Positions 15,963-25,844 of a DNA stretch of 64,000 nucleotides are shown in pieces. Source of the stretch: Terrisporobacter othiniensis. Its GTDB lineage: Bacteria; Bacillota; Clostridia; Peptostreptococcales; Peptostreptococcaceae. The notes below the pieces were generated by a model that was not told the DNA's origin, made no database searches, and was given only the letters and a program-made list of their open reading frames with translations. How positions within the stretch are numbered: position 1 is the stretch's first letter; each line of letters starts with the position of its first letter. The DNA is taken from positions 4,062 through 68,061 of the forward strand of contig NZ_JWHR01000087.1 of NCBI RefSeq assembly GCF_000808015.1, in the 5' to 3' direction. A program made the position numbers and the translations under genes.

Positions 15963-17234
15963 TTAAGCTACTACGGCTTCTTTTTCTTCACCGTAGTATT
16001 TTTCTACTTCAAAGTCTTTTTCACTATTGGCAACAATTAATGTACACACATTATCCCCCATAACATTTACAGTCGTTCTAAACATATCTACTATTCTTTC
16101 AACACCCATAATTAATCCTATTCCTTCTAGTGGTAAATTAACTGAAGTAAGAACCATAGATAGCATTATCATTCCCACTCCTGGAACTCCAGCAGTACCT
16201 ATAGATGCCAATGTTGCTGTTAAAACTATCGTCATCATTTGATTTATTTCTAAATCTATACCATATATTTGAGCTATAAACAATGCTGCAACACCTTGCA
16301 TTATAGCAGTTCCATCCATATTTATAGTAGCTCCCATAGGTATTGTAAAAGATCTTGTTGTTTTACCTACACCTAAGTCTTCTAATATTTCCATACTAGC
16401 TGGAACAGAGGCGTTGCTTGATGAAGTTGAGAAAGTAATAGCCGCAACTTTTGTAAATTTCTTTAAAAAAGGCATTATCTTTTGTTTTGTGAAAATCTTA
16501 AATAATCCACCATAAACTATAGTAACATGAATAGCTAGTCCTAAAAGTACAACTGCTAAGTATTTAATTAACACTAATATAGCATCTTTTCCAACAGTAG
16601 AGAATGTCTCTGCAACTAATGCAAATACACCTATTGGAGCTGCCATCATTATTATGCCAACCATTTTCATACATATATCATTCGCACTTTCAAATACTTT
16701 TCTTATTGGCTCTGCTTTCTCTCCCACCATACTCATTGCCACTCCAGTAAGTAATGCAAAGAATATTATTTGTAACATATCACCATTTGCAAAAGATGCA
16801 ATTGGATTTGATGGTATTATTCCAAGTATAATGTCTACAAGTGATTTGGACTCTCCTATGGCTACCTCCCCAGTAACTACAGAACTCATGTCTAGTCCCT
16901 CACCTGGCTTTAATACACTTCCTAAAAATAAAGCTGTTACTATTGCTATTGCAGTAGTTGATAAATAAAATGACATTGTTTTAGTTCCGATTCTTCCTAA
17001 TTGTTTAACATCTCCCATAGATGATGCTCCACATACTAATGAGACAAATACTAGTGGAACAACCATCATTTTTATCGCTGATGTAAATCCACTACCCAAT
17101 ACCTTAAATACTCCACCTATAATTACTGTATCCTTTATGTAACTTTCTGGCAATGATTTCAATATTAATCCAAATATAAAACCTAAAAACAATCCTAATA
17201 AAATTTTACTCGTTAATGTGACTTTTTTCTTCAT
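15963..17234 (-). CDS. Dicarboxylate/amino acid:cation symporter (DAACS, GltP/GltT type)
   Basis: A 423-residue elevator-type secondary transporter for glutamate, aspartate or C4-dicarboxylates, driven by Na+ or H+. Diagnostic motifs: FSTSSSNASVPASME (HP1 serine-rich loop), MGATINMDGTAIMQG (helix 7 with the conserved NMDG), IGTAGVPGVGMIML (HP2), and the helix 8 end RIVDMFRTTVNVMGDNV, in which Arg of RTTVNV is the residue that favours acidic amino acid or dicarboxylate side chains. Eight membrane segments are visible. GGGAG precedes the ATG. Single gene with a terminator after it. Confidence 0.93.
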   Translation of the reverse strand: MKKKVTLTSKILLGLFLGFIFGLILKSLPESYIKDTVIIGGVFKVLGSGFTSAIKMMVVPLVFVSLVCGASSMGDVKQLGRIGTKTMSFYLSTTAIAIVTALFLGSVLKPGEGLDMSSVVTGEVAIGESKSLVDIILGIIPSNPIASFANGDMLQIIFFALLTGVAMSMVGEKAEPIRKVFESANDICMKMVGIIMMAAPIGVFALVAETFSTVGKDAILVLIKYLAVVLLGLAIHVTIVYGGLFKIFTKQKIMPFLKKFTKVAAITFSTSSSNASVPASMEILEDLGVGKTTRSFTIPMGATINMDGTAIMQGVAALFIAQIYGIDLEINQMMTIVLTATLASIGTAGVPGVGMIMLSMVLTSVNLPLEGIGLIMGVERIVDMFRTTVNVMGDNVCTLIVANSEKDFEVEKYYGEEKEAVVA

Positions 17235-17604
17235 TATTCAATCTCCCTTTTCTCTTTTTCTCGATTACTATTTCATTATACAACACTTTTTCATATTTTT
17301 GTTTATTTTTTTAAGTTTACAGATGTTTCCGAATTACTTTTCTTTATTTTTTAAAGTTTTTTTATTAACAACTTTATTTTTATTACTTTTCTTTACTTTT
17401 ACACATGATTATTAATGTATTTGTATGAAAATTTGTTAATTTCCAAGTTTTTACGAACTTTAAATTAATTTTTATAATTAAAGTTCTGATTTTTATGAAA
17501 TATACAAGAACTATATAACTATAATTCTATTTTTAAATTTGAAACAAAATCCGCCTTAGATATATATCTAAGGCAGATTTTGTTAAAATATAAAGTTAGT
17601 CTTA
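17235..17604. other. 370-bp intergenic region, no gene seen
   Basis: Very AT-rich sequence upstream of the symporter gene. It holds the terminator of the unknown gene to the right (17546-17581) and presumably the symporter promoter, but no convincing -35/-10 pair or conserved RNA was recognised. Confidence 0.6.
17546..17581. terminator. Terminator after the 193-aa unknown gene
   Basis: A nearly perfect inverted repeat of 18-bp arms (17546-17563 with 17564-17581, one mismatch) with a short AT loop; A-rich left flank gives U on the minus strand. Confidence 0.75.
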
Positions 17605-18186
17605 TTACATAGTATATATTCTAGTATTACAGTACTGCATAAGTGGTATCTCTGTTTCCTTATCTATCTGGCTCATAATAATAGTAATATCATAATAATT
17701 TACATCTTTTTTATAAATGGCATAAGTTGATTTTATATATCCTGGTATAGAATCTGTTATCACCTTAGAAGGAAAACAAACTTGACAGTTTTTATTATTC
17801 ATTTGGCTATCCTCAGGAATCAACTCTTCAACTTGTAATGGATGTAGCTTTCCACCTGGATTAAAAAGATTTTCATAATCCTCTTTACTATATTCAATTA
17901 TATATGATTTTTCTGACTTAGTATTGCTATCCTTTTCTATTATTTCTTCCTTATAATTTTCGAATTTCTCTTTAATTGTATATGTTCTTGAAAAATCACC
18001 TCTAACAGTTGTCATTGATCCCTTTTTTTCATCATAATTTACCTCCATAGTTGTATTAGATGAGAAGGTAATTATATCATTATTGTCCCTATCCACTTCC
18101 TGTCCTGTAACTCCATATTCAACTTTTAATTTTTTAGCATTATTAACTATCTTTATTAGTTCTTGTAGCACATTGTTTTCATCCAT
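17605..18186 (-). CDS. Conserved-looking hypothetical protein, 193 aa
   Basis: Not recognised. A soluble, acidic 193-residue protein with no signal peptide or membrane segment. The N-terminus is helical (NVLQELIKIVNNAKKLKVEYG). The rest is predicted beta-rich with alternating hydrophobics (TMEVNYDEKKGSMTTVRGD, SYIIEYSKEDYENLF, KSTYAIYKKDVNYYDITII), ending MQYCNTRIYTM. Two cysteines sit close together in NNKNCQVCF. GGAGGTG precedes the ATG. It is transcribed divergently from the leucine-rich repeat protein, sharing a 128-bp promoter region, so the two could be co-regulated or interact. No function is proposed. Confidence 0.7.
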   Translation of the reverse strand: MDENNVLQELIKIVNNAKKLKVEYGVTGQEVDRDNNDIITFSSNTTMEVNYDEKKGSMTTVRGDFSRTYTIKEKFENYKEEIIEKDSNTKSEKSYIIEYSKEDYENLFNPGGKLHPLQVEELIPEDSQMNNKNCQVCFPSKVITDSIPGYIKSTYAIYKKDVNYYDITIIMSQIDKETEIPLMQYCNTRIYTM

Positions 18187-18314
18187 CTAATCACCTCCAT
18201 TTATTAATTTTTAATAAATATATTATGATTGCATATAAATTATTACTAACTAGATCAATACATATTAACAAATCAACACCTTCAATCATATAAATAACAA
18301 AGGAGGTGCGTAAA

Positions 18315-19859
18315 ATGACTAACCTAATACCGGACATAAACTTAAAGACTGTCATCAACCAATACTTTTCTAGATCAGAAGATGCAGAAATAACTAAATT
18401 AGACTTGGAAAGTATCAAAGGTTATATATATTCAGATATATCCTCCCTAGGCAAATATATCTGTAGTGTAGAAGGTCTTCAGTATGCCACTAATATGACA
18501 GAGTTGATTATCGAGAATAATTTATTAACCAATATAGAGCAACTTACTAACTTAAAAAATTTAAATACTTTATTTTTAAATAACAATTTGATTGCATCTG
18601 TACCAGATTTGTCTAATATGAATAATTTGACGTCTTTACTACTTAACGGTAATGAAATTAAAGATATTTCTCCTATTTCCAGTGGGAAAAATCTTAGATT
18701 TATTAAAATTAATGAAAATAGAGTTTCTGATTTATCTTCATTGTCTACTTTAGAAAACCTTCGAGAATTACGTGCCATGAATCAAGATATAGAAATCAAG
18801 GATGTTATAGAGTCCTCTGATTTTTATACATTAGATGTTAGCTTTTTGAAAGATATTAATGGAGAAATACCTAGCAAAATATCCCCTACCCACTTAGGTG
18901 AATATAATAGTGAACATAAAGAAATAATTTGGGATACATCCTTAATATCTTTTGAAAGTCCTAGCTTTACTTTTGAAAGTAATGATGGCTATTTTTCAGG
19001 TATTGTTACAGTGGACTTAATTGATGTAGATCAAACTGTTATTATAGATGATGAAAATTTACAAAATGAATTAATTGATATTTTAAATAAAGAGAATAAT
19101 ATTATAACTTTAAAAGATATGTTAAAGCTTAGAACTTTAGATTTAACTAATAAAGACATTAAGTCTTTAAAAGGTTTAGAATGTGCAAGTAATTTGTATA
19201 CATTAATTCTAGATGGTACTTATGTTACTGATTTGCAATATGTTCCTTCATCTGTTAATTATATTTCTTCAAAAAATTTAAAGAATGAAGTAAATATTCC
19301 AGATGATAGATTAAAATCACTTATCAATATTGTTCTAGGCAAAAATGATAAGTGTGTTCTTACCTTTAATGATATAAAAAAATTGACCGTATTGGATGAG
19401 TTTGCTAATCATATTAATTCTTTAGAAGGATTACAGTATGCTGAAAATTTGAAGATTTTAAGTCTTTTAAATAATAAAATTTCCGATATAAATCCTATAT
19501 GCGCTTTAACTAAGCTAACTTATTTAGATCTTAGCAATAATAATTTAAAAGATTTATCACCTTTATCTTCTTGTTATAAAAATATCTCTTATATTTATGC
19601 TAATAATCAAAAAATTAGCATTGAAAAAAGTACAAATCCACAAAACAATATTTTTAATTTATCTTTAGACTTTGTAAAAGATATTGATGGAAGTGTTATA
19701 AAGAATATAACTCCGTGCCAAAATGGTATGTATAATAAAGAAAAAGACTCTATCACTTGGAGTTTAGATTGTATACCTTGCGATGTTAGTTTTGATTTTG
19801 CTGGTATAAATAATATTTTTTCTGGAACTGTTTATGTGAAAATTAAAATAGATGAATAA
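18315..19859 (+). CDS. Leaderless leucine-rich repeat (internalin-like) protein with two duplicated modules
   Basis: A 514-residue protein. AGGAGG lies eight bases before the ATG at 18315; an upstream GTG in the longest ORF overlaps that ribosome site and is rejected. It consists of two copies of one unit. Each has LRRs of the internalin type with repeats such as NLNTLFLNNNLIASVPDLS and LTYLDLSNNNLKDLSPLSS, then a beta cap. Caps read FLKDINGEIPSKI...ITWDTS-like and FVKDIDGSVIKNI...SITWSLD. A third partial unit start (ILNKENNIITLKDMLKL) sits between. Unlike internalins there is no signal peptide, LPXTG or transmembrane segment, so it appears cytoplasmic or leaves by another route. Such proteins bind other proteins; the partner is unknown. 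Confidence 0.85.
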   Translation: MTNLIPDINLKTVINQYFSRSEDAEITKLDLESIKGYIYSDISSLGKYICSVEGLQYATNMTELIIENNLLTNIEQLTNLKNLNTLFLNNNLIASVPDLSNMNNLTSLLLNGNEIKDISPISSGKNLRFIKINENRVSDLSSLSTLENLRELRAMNQDIEIKDVIESSDFYTLDVSFLKDINGEIPSKISPTHLGEYNSEHKEIIWDTSLISFESPSFTFESNDGYFSGIVTVDLIDVDQTVIIDDENLQNELIDILNKENNIITLKDMLKLRTLDLTNKDIKSLKGLECASNLYTLILDGTYVTDLQYVPSSVNYISSKNLKNEVNIPDDRLKSLINIVLGKNDKCVLTFNDIKKLTVLDEFANHINSLEGLQYAENLKILSLLNNKISDINPICALTKLTYLDLSNNNLKDLSPLSSCYKNISYIYANNQKISIEKSTNPQNNIFNLSLDFVKDIDGSVIKNITPCQNGMYNKEKDSITWSLDCIPCDVSFDFAGINNIFSGTVYVKIKIDE

Positions 19860-19879
19860 ATGACTTAATTTTTTTAAAG

Positions 19880-19906
19880 AAAGCCAGCACTTAAACTGGC
19901 TTTTTT
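19880..19906 (+). terminator. Terminator after the LRR gene
   Basis: An 8-bp stem (19880-19887 with 19895-19902) followed by a run of T on the plus strand. Confidence 0.85.
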
Positions 19907-20115
19907 ATGTTATTCTTATTTATCTTTTCAACATAATCTTATTAAATAGCCCTTTTATTATAAAGCCTTATTTAATTCATTATGAAATACTATATCATTA
20001 TATATGTCATATCTTATCGAATTATGTTGCACTATTTTCTTCAATATGTTACTCTATATTAGGTAAAATATTTTTTATACATAATATGTATACAATACGA
20101 CTTTGGAGGTAAAAC

Positions 20116-21024
20116 ATGAAAAATATATGCGTTATAGGCAGCTTAAATATGGATTTAGTTGTTAATGTTGACACAATGCCAAAGCCTGGACAAACTCTTT
20201 TAGGAGGGAATTTCAAAGAAGTACCAGGAGGTAAAGGTGCAAACCAAGCTGTTGCAATGGCTAGATTAGAAGGAAATGTTTCTATGATAGGCAAAGTTGG
20301 TAAGGATGGCTTTGGTAAAACATTAATAAAAGCCCTAAATAATGATAATGTTAATACAAATCATGTTAATATAGCTAATTGCTCTACTGGTGTGGCATTT
20401 ATAACTGTAGATAAAAATGCCCAAAACGCTATAGTTGTGGCCCCAGGAGCAAACTTTCAATTAACTAAAGATGATATAGATAAAAATATAGATTGCATAA
20501 AAAACAGTGATATAGTAGTTATCCAATTGGAAACTCCATTGAAAACTGTAAAATATGCTCTACAAGTTGCAAAAGGCTTAAACAAATATACAATACTTAA
20601 TCCTGCGCCAGCAGTTAAGTTAGATGATGAAATAATAGGACATGTTGATTTATTAACGCCTAATGAAACTGAGCTAGAAATCATTTCTGAAATAAAAATA
20701 GAAAATGAAGATGATATAAATAAAGCAGCTAAAAAAATGATAGAAAAGGGTGTTAAAGAATTAATAGTTACTCTTGGATCTAAGGGTAGCTTATATATAA
20801 ATGAAGAAAAATCATTCTTTAAACCAGCTTATACGGTTGAAGCAGTTGATACTACTGCTGCTGGTGATTCTTTCACAGGAGCGCTAGCCGTTTCTCTATC
20901 AAATAACAAAACTATGGAAGAAGCTATGGACTTTGCTTCTAAAGTAGGTGCTTTATCTGTTATGAAAGAGGGAGCTCAAAGCTCATTGCCAACATTAAAA
21001 GATGTTGAAAATTTTGGGAGGTAA
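20116..21024 (+). CDS. rbsK: Ribokinase
   Basis: A 302-residue PfkB-family sugar kinase that phosphorylates D-ribose at O5 using ATP. Signatures: [20 protein letters not shown] and [14 protein letters not shown] near the N-terminus (substrate site), [12 protein letters not shown], and [17 protein letters not shown] near residue 245, with the catalytic Asp and anion hole. GGAGG precedes the ATG. First gene of rbsKDACB; the next start is two bases after its stop. No LacI-type rbsR gene is nearby, and the roughly 200 bases upstream show no clear operator. Confidence 0.95.
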   Translation: MKNICVIGSLNMDLVVNVDTMPKPGQTLLGGNFKEVPGGKGANQAVAMARLEGNVSMIGKVGKDGFGKTLIKALNNDNVNTNHVNIANCSTGVAFITVDKNAQNAIVVAPGANFQLTKDDIDKNIDCIKNSDIVVIQLETPLKTVKYALQVAKGLNKYTILNPAPAVKLDDEIIGHVDLLTPNETELEIISEIKIENEDDINKAAKKMIEKGVKELIVTLGSKGSLYINEEKSFFKPAYTVEAVDTTAAGDSFTGALAVSLSNNKTMEEAMDFASKVGALSVMKEGAQSSLPTLKDVENFGR

Positions 21025-21026
21025 TT

Positions 21027-21416
21027 ATGAAGAAAACAAAAATGATAAACAGCGAATTATCTTATGCAATAAGTCAAATGGGACATACTGATTCTCTGAC
21101 AATTGGAGATTGTGGCTTACCAATACCTTCTGAAACTAGAAGAATTGATTTAGCTTTAACTCATAATGTACCTACCTTTATTCAAACTTTAGATGTTGTG
21201 CTTGAGGAATTATGTGTTGAAGAAGCTATAATTGCTTCTGAAATAAAAGAAAAAAATCCAGAAGTTTATGAAGCAATAAAGAATAGAGTGCCTAACTTAC
21301 AAGAAGTAAGTCATGAAGAATTCAAAGTTTTAACAAAAAACAGCAAAGCAGTGGTAAGAACTGGAGAGTGCAGTCCTTATGCAAATATAATTTTAAAATC
21401 AGGAGTAGTATTTTAA
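21027..21416 (+). CDS. rbsD: D-ribose pyranase
   Basis: A 129-residue RbsD/FucU-family enzyme that speeds conversion of beta-pyranose to the furanose ribose used by ribokinase. [18 protein letters not shown] (residues 17-34) carries the catalytic His20 and Asp28; [16 protein letters not shown] and the C-terminal [18 protein letters not shown] are standard. It overlaps the next gene by one base (TAATG), so translation is coupled. Confidence 0.95.
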   Translation: MKKTKMINSELSYAISQMGHTDSLTIGDCGLPIPSETRRIDLALTHNVPTFIQTLDVVLEELCVEEAIIASEIKEKNPEVYEAIKNRVPNLQEVSHEEFKVLTKNSKAVVRTGECSPYANIILKSGVVF

Positions 21417-22939
21417 TGAAAACACCAATTTTAAAAATGACAAATATAGTTAAAGAATTCCCAGGTGTTAAGGCCCTAGATGGGGTTAATATCGAACTTT
21501 ACGAAGGTAAAGTTATGGCTCTTATGGGTGAAAATGGAGCCGGGAAATCAACACTTATGAAAATATTAAGTGGTGTATATAAAAAAGATAGTGGCGAAAT
21601 CTTCTATAAAGGACAAAAAGAAGATATAAAAGGACCTAAGGATGCAACAAATAAAGGTATTGCTATCATACACCAAGAGTTAAACTTAGTTAATGATTTA
21701 AGCATAGGTGAAAATATATTCTTAGGAAGAGAGCCTAAAAAAGGATTTAGAATCGACTTTAATAAATTACATGCTGATAGCCAGGTTTTATTAAAAAGAT
21801 TAAATATAGATAAAGACTCTAGAGAACTTGTAGAAAACTTAAGTATAGGCGAAAAGCAAATGATAGAAATTGCTAAAGCTCTTTCTCTAGACGCAAAAAT
21901 AATAATAATGGATGAACCAACAGATGCTTTAACAGATAAAGAAACTTATTCTTTATTTAAAGTAATTAATGAATTGAAAGCTGATAATAAAGCCATTGTC
22001 TATATATCACATAGGTTAAAAGAAATTTTTGAGCTTTGCGATTATATAACAGTTCTTAGGGATGGTAAATTTATTGGCCAAGAAGAAATATGTAACCTTG
22101 ATGAAGACAAAATGATAGAAATGATGGTTGGTAGAAAATTAACTGATCAATTCCCTCATTTAAAAGTTGAAAAAGGTGAAACAATTTTAAAATTAGAAAA
22201 TGTATCTAATAAATTTGTGAAAGATATATCTTTTGAAGTTAAGGCAGGTGAAATACTTGGTATATCAGGACTTATGGGTGCTGGTAGAAGTGAACTTGCT
22301 AAAACTATATATGGCCACCTTTCTTTAGAGAGTGGTCGTATTATAAAAAAAGGAAAAGAATTAAATCTTAAATCTTCATCTGATGGTGTAAAAAACAGAA
22401 TTGCTTATGTTAGCGAAGATAGAAAAGGTGATGGGCTTATTTTAGACTTATCAATAAGAGAAAATATGACTTTATCCTCTCTTGAAAGAATTTCAAAATC
22501 TTTTGTAGTTGATAAAAATAAAGAGAAAGAAAGAGTTAATAGCTATATAGACAGAATAAGAATTAAAACTCCTAACATGGAACAATTAATAAAAAATCTT
22601 TCTGGTGGTAACCAACAAAAGGTTGCTATAGCAAAAGCTCTTATGATACATCCAGATGTATTAATTTTAGATGAGCCAACTCGTGGTGTTGATGTTGGTG
22701 CTAAAAAGGAAATTTACGATTTGATAAACGAATTTAAATCGCAAGGAAAAGCAATAATTATGATTTCTTCTGAAATGCCTGAAATTTTAGGTCTATCTGA
22801 TAGAATCCTAGTTTTAAGCCATGGTGAAATAACAGGAGAATTTGATATAAAAGAAGCTACACAAGAAAAAATATTAAAATGCGCAGTAGAAATTAAGGAG
22901 GGTCACAGGGATGTCATCTCAAGTGAAGAAACAGCATAA
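21416..22939 (+). CDS. rbsA: Ribose ABC transporter ATPase
   Basis: A 507-residue double-domain ATPase. The frame is open further upstream inside rbsD, but the ATG at 21416 overlapping the rbsD stop, with AGGAG about eight bases before it, is the real start. Domain 1: Walker A GENGAGKST, signature LSIGEKQMIEIAKAL, Walker B IIIMDEPTDAL. Domain 2: degenerate Walker A region GLMGAGRSE, then LSGGNQQKVAIAKAL and LILDEPTRGVDVGAK. Typical RbsA. It overlaps rbsC by 29 bases and drives uptake of ribose bound by RbsB. Confidence 0.95.
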   Translation: MKTPILKMTNIVKEFPGVKALDGVNIELYEGKVMALMGENGAGKSTLMKILSGVYKKDSGEIFYKGQKEDIKGPKDATNKGIAIIHQELNLVNDLSIGENIFLGREPKKGFRIDFNKLHADSQVLLKRLNIDKDSRELVENLSIGEKQMIEIAKALSLDAKIIIMDEPTDALTDKETYSLFKVINELKADNKAIVYISHRLKEIFELCDYITVLRDGKFIGQEEICNLDEDKMIEMMVGRKLTDQFPHLKVEKGETILKLENVSNKFVKDISFEVKAGEILGISGLMGAGRSELAKTIYGHLSLESGRIIKKGKELNLKSSSDGVKNRIAYVSEDRKGDGLILDLSIRENMTLSSLERISKSFVVDKNKEKERVNSYIDRIRIKTPNMEQLIKNLSGGNQQKVAIAKALMIHPDVLILDEPTRGVDVGAKKEIYDLINEFKSQGKAIIMISSEMPEILGLSDRILVLSHGEITGEFDIKEATQEKILKCAVEIKEGHRDVISSEETA

Positions 22940-23879
22940 TAAATTTGATTTAAAAGAAACATTAATAAAATATAAAAGCTTAGTTGGACTACTTACTTTA
23001 ATAGTAGTGGTTTCAATACTTAGCCCATCGTTCTTAAGTTCAAAAAATATATTTAATATCTTAAGACAAACTTCTGTTAACGGAATAATTGCCGCTGGTA
23101 TGACTTTCGTTATATTAACTGGAGGAATAGACTTATCTGTAGGTTCTATTCTTGCCATAAGTGGTGCAGTTTGTGCCTCTCTTTTAGTATCCGGTAAGGG
23201 AATATTTGTAGCAGTTTTAGCTGCTTTAGTAATAGGTGCATTAGTTGGATTTTTAAACGGTTTCATAATAACTAAAGGTAAATTGCAGCCATTCATAGCA
23301 ACTCTTGCTACAATGACAATACTTAGAGGCTTAACTTTAGTTTATACTGATGGTAAACCAATAACTCTTGGAAGTGGAGATTTAGCTTTAAACTTTGGAC
23401 AAATAGGCGGAGGTAAAATATTAGGTATACCTACTCCTGCTCTAATCATGATAGTAACATTTGCCCTATGTGCTTATGTATTAAAAAATACAAAAATGGG
23501 TAGATATACTTATGCTTTAGGTTCAAATGAAGAGGCCACAAGACTTTCTGGTTTAAACACAGATAAAATAAAAATAGCAGTTTATACTATAAGTGGAATA
23601 CTTGCTTCTGTTGCAGGTATAATAATAACTTCTAGATTGTTCTCTGCTCAGCCTACTGCTGGAGATGGATACGAGCTTGATGCCATAGCCGCTGTAGTTC
23701 TTGGTGGAACTTCTCTTACTGGTGGTAAAGGAAAAATAACTGGAACAATAATAGGAGCATTAATAATAGGTGTTCTAAGCAATGCCTTAAACATATTAGA
23801 CGTATCATCATATTATCAAATGATGGTTAAAGGTGCTGTTATCTTAGTAGCTGTACTTTTAGACAGAAAAAGTAACTAG
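22911..23879 (+). CDS. rbsC: Ribose ABC transporter permease
   Basis: A 322-residue membrane protein with about ten hydrophobic segments. Family blocks: FNILRQTSVNGIIAAGMTFVILTGGIDLSVGSILA (in parts), GFLNGFIITKGKLQPFIATLATM, GRYTYALGSNEEATRLSGLN (coupling loop) and VLGGTSLTGGKGKITGT. GGAGG precedes the ATG, which lies within the end of rbsA. Paired with RbsA and RbsB. Confidence 0.95.
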   Translation: MSSQVKKQHNKFDLKETLIKYKSLVGLLTLIVVVSILSPSFLSSKNIFNILRQTSVNGIIAAGMTFVILTGGIDLSVGSILAISGAVCASLLVSGKGIFVAVLAALVIGALVGFLNGFIITKGKLQPFIATLATMTILRGLTLVYTDGKPITLGSGDLALNFGQIGGGKILGIPTPALIMIVTFALCAYVLKNTKMGRYTYALGSNEEATRLSGLNTDKIKIAVYTISGILASVAGIIITSRLFSAQPTAGDGYELDAIAAVVLGGTSLTGGKGKITGTIIGALIIGVLSNALNILDVSSYYQMMVKGAVILVAVLLDRKSN

Positions 23880-23891
23880 GAGGTAGTAATT

Positions 23892-24794
23892 ATGTTAAAA
23901 AAACTTGCTGCCATAATGATGTCATTAATATTATGTACATCGTTACTAGTTGGATGTTCACAAAAAAGTTCTAACAATACTAAAAAAATAGGTCTTATAG
24001 TATCTACTTTAAATAATCCTTTCTTCGTAGATCTAAAATCTGGTATAGAAAGTGAAGCAAAAAAGTTAGGATATAATGTAGTTGTTCTAGACTCACAAAA
24101 TGATCCTGCCAAAGAAGTTTCTAACATGGAAGATATATCTGTTAAAAATGTAGATGTTGTTTTATTAAACCCTGTAGATTCTGATTCTGCCATAGCATCG
24201 GTTATGGTAGCAAACAATTTAGATCTACCTGTAATAACAGTTGACAGGGCTGCCAATGGCGGAAAGGTAGTTTCTCACGTAGCATCTGACAATGTAGAGG
24301 GTGGAAAAATGGCTGCTCAGTATGTAGTTGATCAACTTGATGGAAAAGGAAATATAGTTGAACTTGAAGGAATCGCTGGTTCATCAGCTACTCGTGATAG
24401 AGGTGCTGGATTTGATAATGAAATTAAAAATAGTAATTTAAATATAATCACTAAACAAAGTGCTGATTTTGATAGAACTAAAGGTCTTTCTGTAATGGAA
24501 AACATAATTCAATCAAAAGGTGACATTGATGCAGTATTTGCTCAAAATGATGAAATGGCACTTGGAGCTCTAAAAGCATTACAAGATGCTAATATGAATG
24601 ATGTATTAGTTGTAGGATTCGATGCTACTGATGATGCCGTAGCATCTGTTCAAAAAGGCAATATGGCTGCTACTATAGCTCAACAGCCTAAACTAATAGG
24701 TGAAACTGCTGTAGATTTAGCTCATAGATTCTTATCTGGTGAAAAAGTTGAAAGCTTTGCTCCTGTAGAATTAAAATTAATTGCTAAGAAATAA
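23892..24794 (+). CDS. rbsB: Ribose-binding lipoprotein
   Basis: A 300-residue periplasmic-binding-like receptor tethered by lipid. The signal ends LLVGC (Cys about residue 22). The fold begins KIGLIVSTLNNPFFVDLKSG, with VVVLDSQNDPAKEVSNMED, LLNPVDSDSAIA, VITVDRAANGG (conserved ribose contacts Asp and Arg), VFAQNDEMALGALKAL and VVGFDATDDAVASVQ. Last gene of the operon; its promoter-distal position is common in Firmicutes. Followed by a strong terminator. Confidence 0.95.
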   Translation: MLKKLAAIMMSLILCTSLLVGCSQKSSNNTKKIGLIVSTLNNPFFVDLKSGIESEAKKLGYNVVVLDSQNDPAKEVSNMEDISVKNVDVVLLNPVDSDSAIASVMVANNLDLPVITVDRAANGGKVVSHVASDNVEGGKMAAQYVVDQLDGKGNIVELEGIAGSSATRDRGAGFDNEIKNSNLNIITKQSADFDRTKGLSVMENIIQSKGDIDAVFAQNDEMALGALKALQDANMNDVLVVGFDATDDAVASVQKGNMAATIAQQPKLIGETAVDLAHRFLSGEKVESFAPVELKLIAKK

Positions 24795-24808
24795 TAAACT
24801 TTAATAAT

Positions 24809-24843
24809 AAAAGGTCAATCTAGATTTTCTAGGTTGACCTTTT
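24809..24843. terminator. Shared terminator after rbsB
   Basis: A 16-bp stem (24809-24824 with 24828-24843, one mismatch), A-rich left and T-rich right, between the convergent rbsB and SH3-like genes; serves both strands. Confidence 0.85.
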
Positions 24844-25648
24844 ATTGTATGTATTCAAAAATTTGCTTATCCTCTATCTTTATCCATCCATATCTACCTT
24901 CTTCATTTACTACTTTTATACATTCATTCCCATTATAATTATATAACGATACTAACTTAATTTTAGCACCCTTCAAAAGGGTATATGCCTTCACATCTCC
25001 AACATTAGTTTCATATACTATTGTTTCTTCTTTAGCCCTATATTCCTTTTCTTTACTAGCTCCAACAACTTGTACCTCTTTTTCATCTACATCTATAAGT
25101 TCAGAATGAAATACTCTTTTATAAAGATAATTTATAACAATAGGTTCTTCACCAATAACTTTACTATAATGATTAAAATTTGATGAATTATCTGTATTTG
25201 AATAACTAATTTTTATTGTTCCATTTTTATCATCATTATTTATAATTCTTCCATTCATTATAAAGTTATCATTTTTATTTTCATCATAATATATAAATAG
25301 ATTTGTTTTATAATTTTCAATTTTATCTCCTAAAATTACACATATTTCCTTATTAGTATCTATTTTATTAAAATCGTATATATGTACACTTATATTATTT
25401 TCATCATAATATGTTTCTTTCAGCTTACTATTTATATATAAATCCACAATAAAATCACCTTTTTTGTCTTTGTATGATTCTAACTTTACTTCTTCACTAT
25501 CCCCATCACCATTTAAATCAAAAAAATAAGTTTCATCATAATTTAATTGATTTTGTGCTAAATTCATTTGGAAAAAATTTTCATCTATCTTATCATAATT
25601 ATATAATATTATTATTGCAAAAATGATTAGTCCTATAGCTTTTTTCAT
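24842..25648 (-). CDS. Membrane-anchored or secreted protein with C-terminal SH3-like domain
   Basis: A 268-residue protein. GGGGGAG lies six bases before the ATG at 25648; an ATG five codons upstream precedes that ribosome site and is rejected. The N-terminal hydrophobic stretch (AIGLIIFAIIILYNY) is a membrane anchor or uncleaved signal. Then comes FFDLNGDGDSEEVKLESY, an EF-hand-like or FG-GAP-like acidic loop of the type in VCBS-repeat proteins. The rest is beta-rich. The last 60 residues (VYETNVGDVKAYTLLKGAK...GRYGWIKI) resemble a bacterial SH3 domain. Probably binds wall or ligand outside the cell. Not placed in a named family. Confidence 0.65.
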   Translation of the reverse strand: MKKAIGLIIFAIIILYNYDKIDENFFQMNLAQNQLNYDETYFFDLNGDGDSEEVKLESYKDKKGDFIVDLYINSKLKETYYDENNISVHIYDFNKIDTNKEICVILGDKIENYKTNLFIYYDENKNDNFIMNGRIINNDDKNGTIKISYSNTDNSSNFNHYSKVIGEEPIVINYLYKRVFHSELIDVDEKEVQVVGASKEKEYRAKEETIVYETNVGDVKAYTLLKGAKIKLVSLYNYNGNECIKVVNEEGRYGWIKIEDKQIFEYIQ

Positions 25649-25779
25649 CTGTAACTCCCCCATCCTTCGATGACCCTTATTAAATAATTGTACACTAAAA
25701 ATATATTATATAGAGCGTATATATATTTTTTTATATATAATTAGTTTTATTAAACTTTGCAATTAATAATATTTTACTG

Positions 25780-25809
25780 TTGACAGTTATCAATGTATAG
25801 TGATAAAAT
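25780..25809 (+). promoter_or_regulatory. Promoter of the T-box leader
   Basis: TTGACA (25780-25785), an 18-base spacer and TAAAAT (25804-25809) on the plus strand, directly upstream of the T-box. The 125 bases between the SH3-like gene and this promoter hold nothing recognisable. Confidence 0.65.
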
Positions 25810-25844
25810 CTTACCGATTTATTTTTCAGATTTTTCAAAACATT

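Noticed and set aside
19907..20115. An rbs operator or catabolite (cre) site upstream of rbsK.
   Set aside because: No good palindrome or cre match could be seen by eye, and no LacI-type regulator gene is adjacent.
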